A DNA stretch of 64,000 nt from Effrenium voratum (taxonomy: Eukaryota > Sar > Dinophyceae > Suessiales > Symbiodiniaceae). The stretch is taken from NCBI GenBank assembly GCA_963377175.1, contig CAUJNA010003079.1, forward strand, positions 682,274 through 746,273. Reading direction: 5' to 3'. Position 1 is the first letter of the stretch. The number at the start of each line of letters is the position of its first letter. Position numbers and translations under genes: made by a program. Positions 63,381 through 64,000 of this stretch are shown here, piece by piece. Below the pieces are notes generated by a model. That model was not told the DNA's origin and did no database searches. It saw only the letters and a program-made list of their open reading frames with translations.

Positions 63381-63590
63381 TTGCGACTTTCGTCTCAGCC
63401 CTCCTGTGAAGCTTTGGTCGGTTCAGCATCTCTTTCAGTAGATGACCTGTTGCACGGCTACAATGGTTTGACACACCCAGCGATCGAAGGGTTGGCTGGG
63501 AATGGGGATGGGTGCTTTGCTTGCGCTGCACTGCCCCTGTCGAGATGCGATACCTTTGCAGATTGAAGTTATCTACAGCTAACTTTACAG
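63380..63590 (-). other. coding-like region, unresolved
   Basis: A minus frame is open for 79 codons (FNLQRYRISTGAVQRKQS). A plus frame over the same bases is also open and plausible. Confidence 0.3.
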
Positions 63591-63886
63591 AATCACACAC
63601 GCATCAAGCCAATCCTCATTCAAGGCACACTTGACACAACCAAACAGACAAGTGTTCAGCTTCTTCTCAAACAAGACAGCGCTCGCCTTTGAACCCCATC
63701 ATGCCCCATCTCTACCGCAGCTGCCCCACTGAACGATCGGCCGAGTGGCTCTTGCACAGACTTGCCTTGCCTTTGTCAAATGAGACTGGACTTTATCGGA
63801 ATGCACCCTTGGCAACAAGGCGATGCTGCCTACCCCTTCAAATCTCAAACTGCAAATGCACCGACGGTCATCCAACTTCTCCGCAG

Positions 63887-64000
63887 GGCTGCCTGAAGAA
63901 CACCCTGAGTGCAAGTTCTGTGACTCAACGTGGCATCTGGGCCAGAAAGCATATCGAATCAAGCAGTGGCATTTTGACCCCATGCGACTCCTTTGTAACA
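63887..64000 (+). CDS. candidate plus-strand zinc-finger exon, cut by the window edge
   Basis: After a TTCTCCGCAG acceptor on the plus strand the frame reads LPEEHPECKFCDSTWHLGQK and then AYRIKQWHFDPMRLLC. CxxC followed by His positions suggests a small zinc finger. If real, it is one of the few plus-strand exons. A minus-strand frame overlaps. Confidence 0.4.

Overview
This window looks like nuclear DNA of a eukaryotic alga or protist, most likely a dinoflagellate. The short plausible exons (about 50 to 270 bp) lie in long non-coding sequence. Nearly all of them are on the minus strand, and several introns appear to use GC instead of GT donors. Microsatellites fill kilobases, and about thirty short inverted-repeat elements are scattered through the introns. 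I found no dinoflagellate spliced-leader relic, so the lineage is an inference.

The centre (about 30,989-43,099) is the outstanding feature: a compact 12.1 kb retroelement unlike its surroundings. Two 366-bp direct repeats, five mismatches apart with no gaps, enclose a one-way array of ten or eleven ORFs on the minus strand. The second and third ORFs encode an N-terminal GIY-YIG endonuclease, a CxC/His linker and a reverse transcriptase with Penelope-type motifs. This is the permuted domain order of the Naiad/Chlamys class of Penelope-like elements (PLEs), which normally carry a single ORF. Around it are an RS-rich gag-like ORF, a large protein with a possible ADP-ribosyltransferase-like tail, proline/arginine-rich proteins (one with a Cys/His-rich tail), and four small proteins sharing one novel module. 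The element sits in a (CA/TG)n tract just inside an intron of a minus-strand host gene.

Left of the element (1-31 kb): a 1.6 kb TG-rich satellite with GC-rich islands (1.58-3.2 kb), exons of a SAM-methyltransferase-like gene (5.3-7.2 kb), a 12-bp minisatellite (8.2-8.6 kb), unidentified minus-strand exons at 10.8-20.3 kb and 29.2-29.7 kb, and most copies of the small inverted-repeat elements.

Right of the element (43-64 kb): the interrupted host exon, unidentified coding patches (45-49 kb), a kinesin motor gene (probably C-terminal motor, kinesin-14-like) spread over 50.6-61.8 kb on the minus strand, AT microsatellites, a 1.3 kb TCAA-type array (56.9-58.2 kb), a purine-rich tract (58.9-59.3 kb) and further exons at the right edge.

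All exon calls come from reading frames and splice signals by eye. Exact boundaries, and for several patches even the frame, are uncertain.
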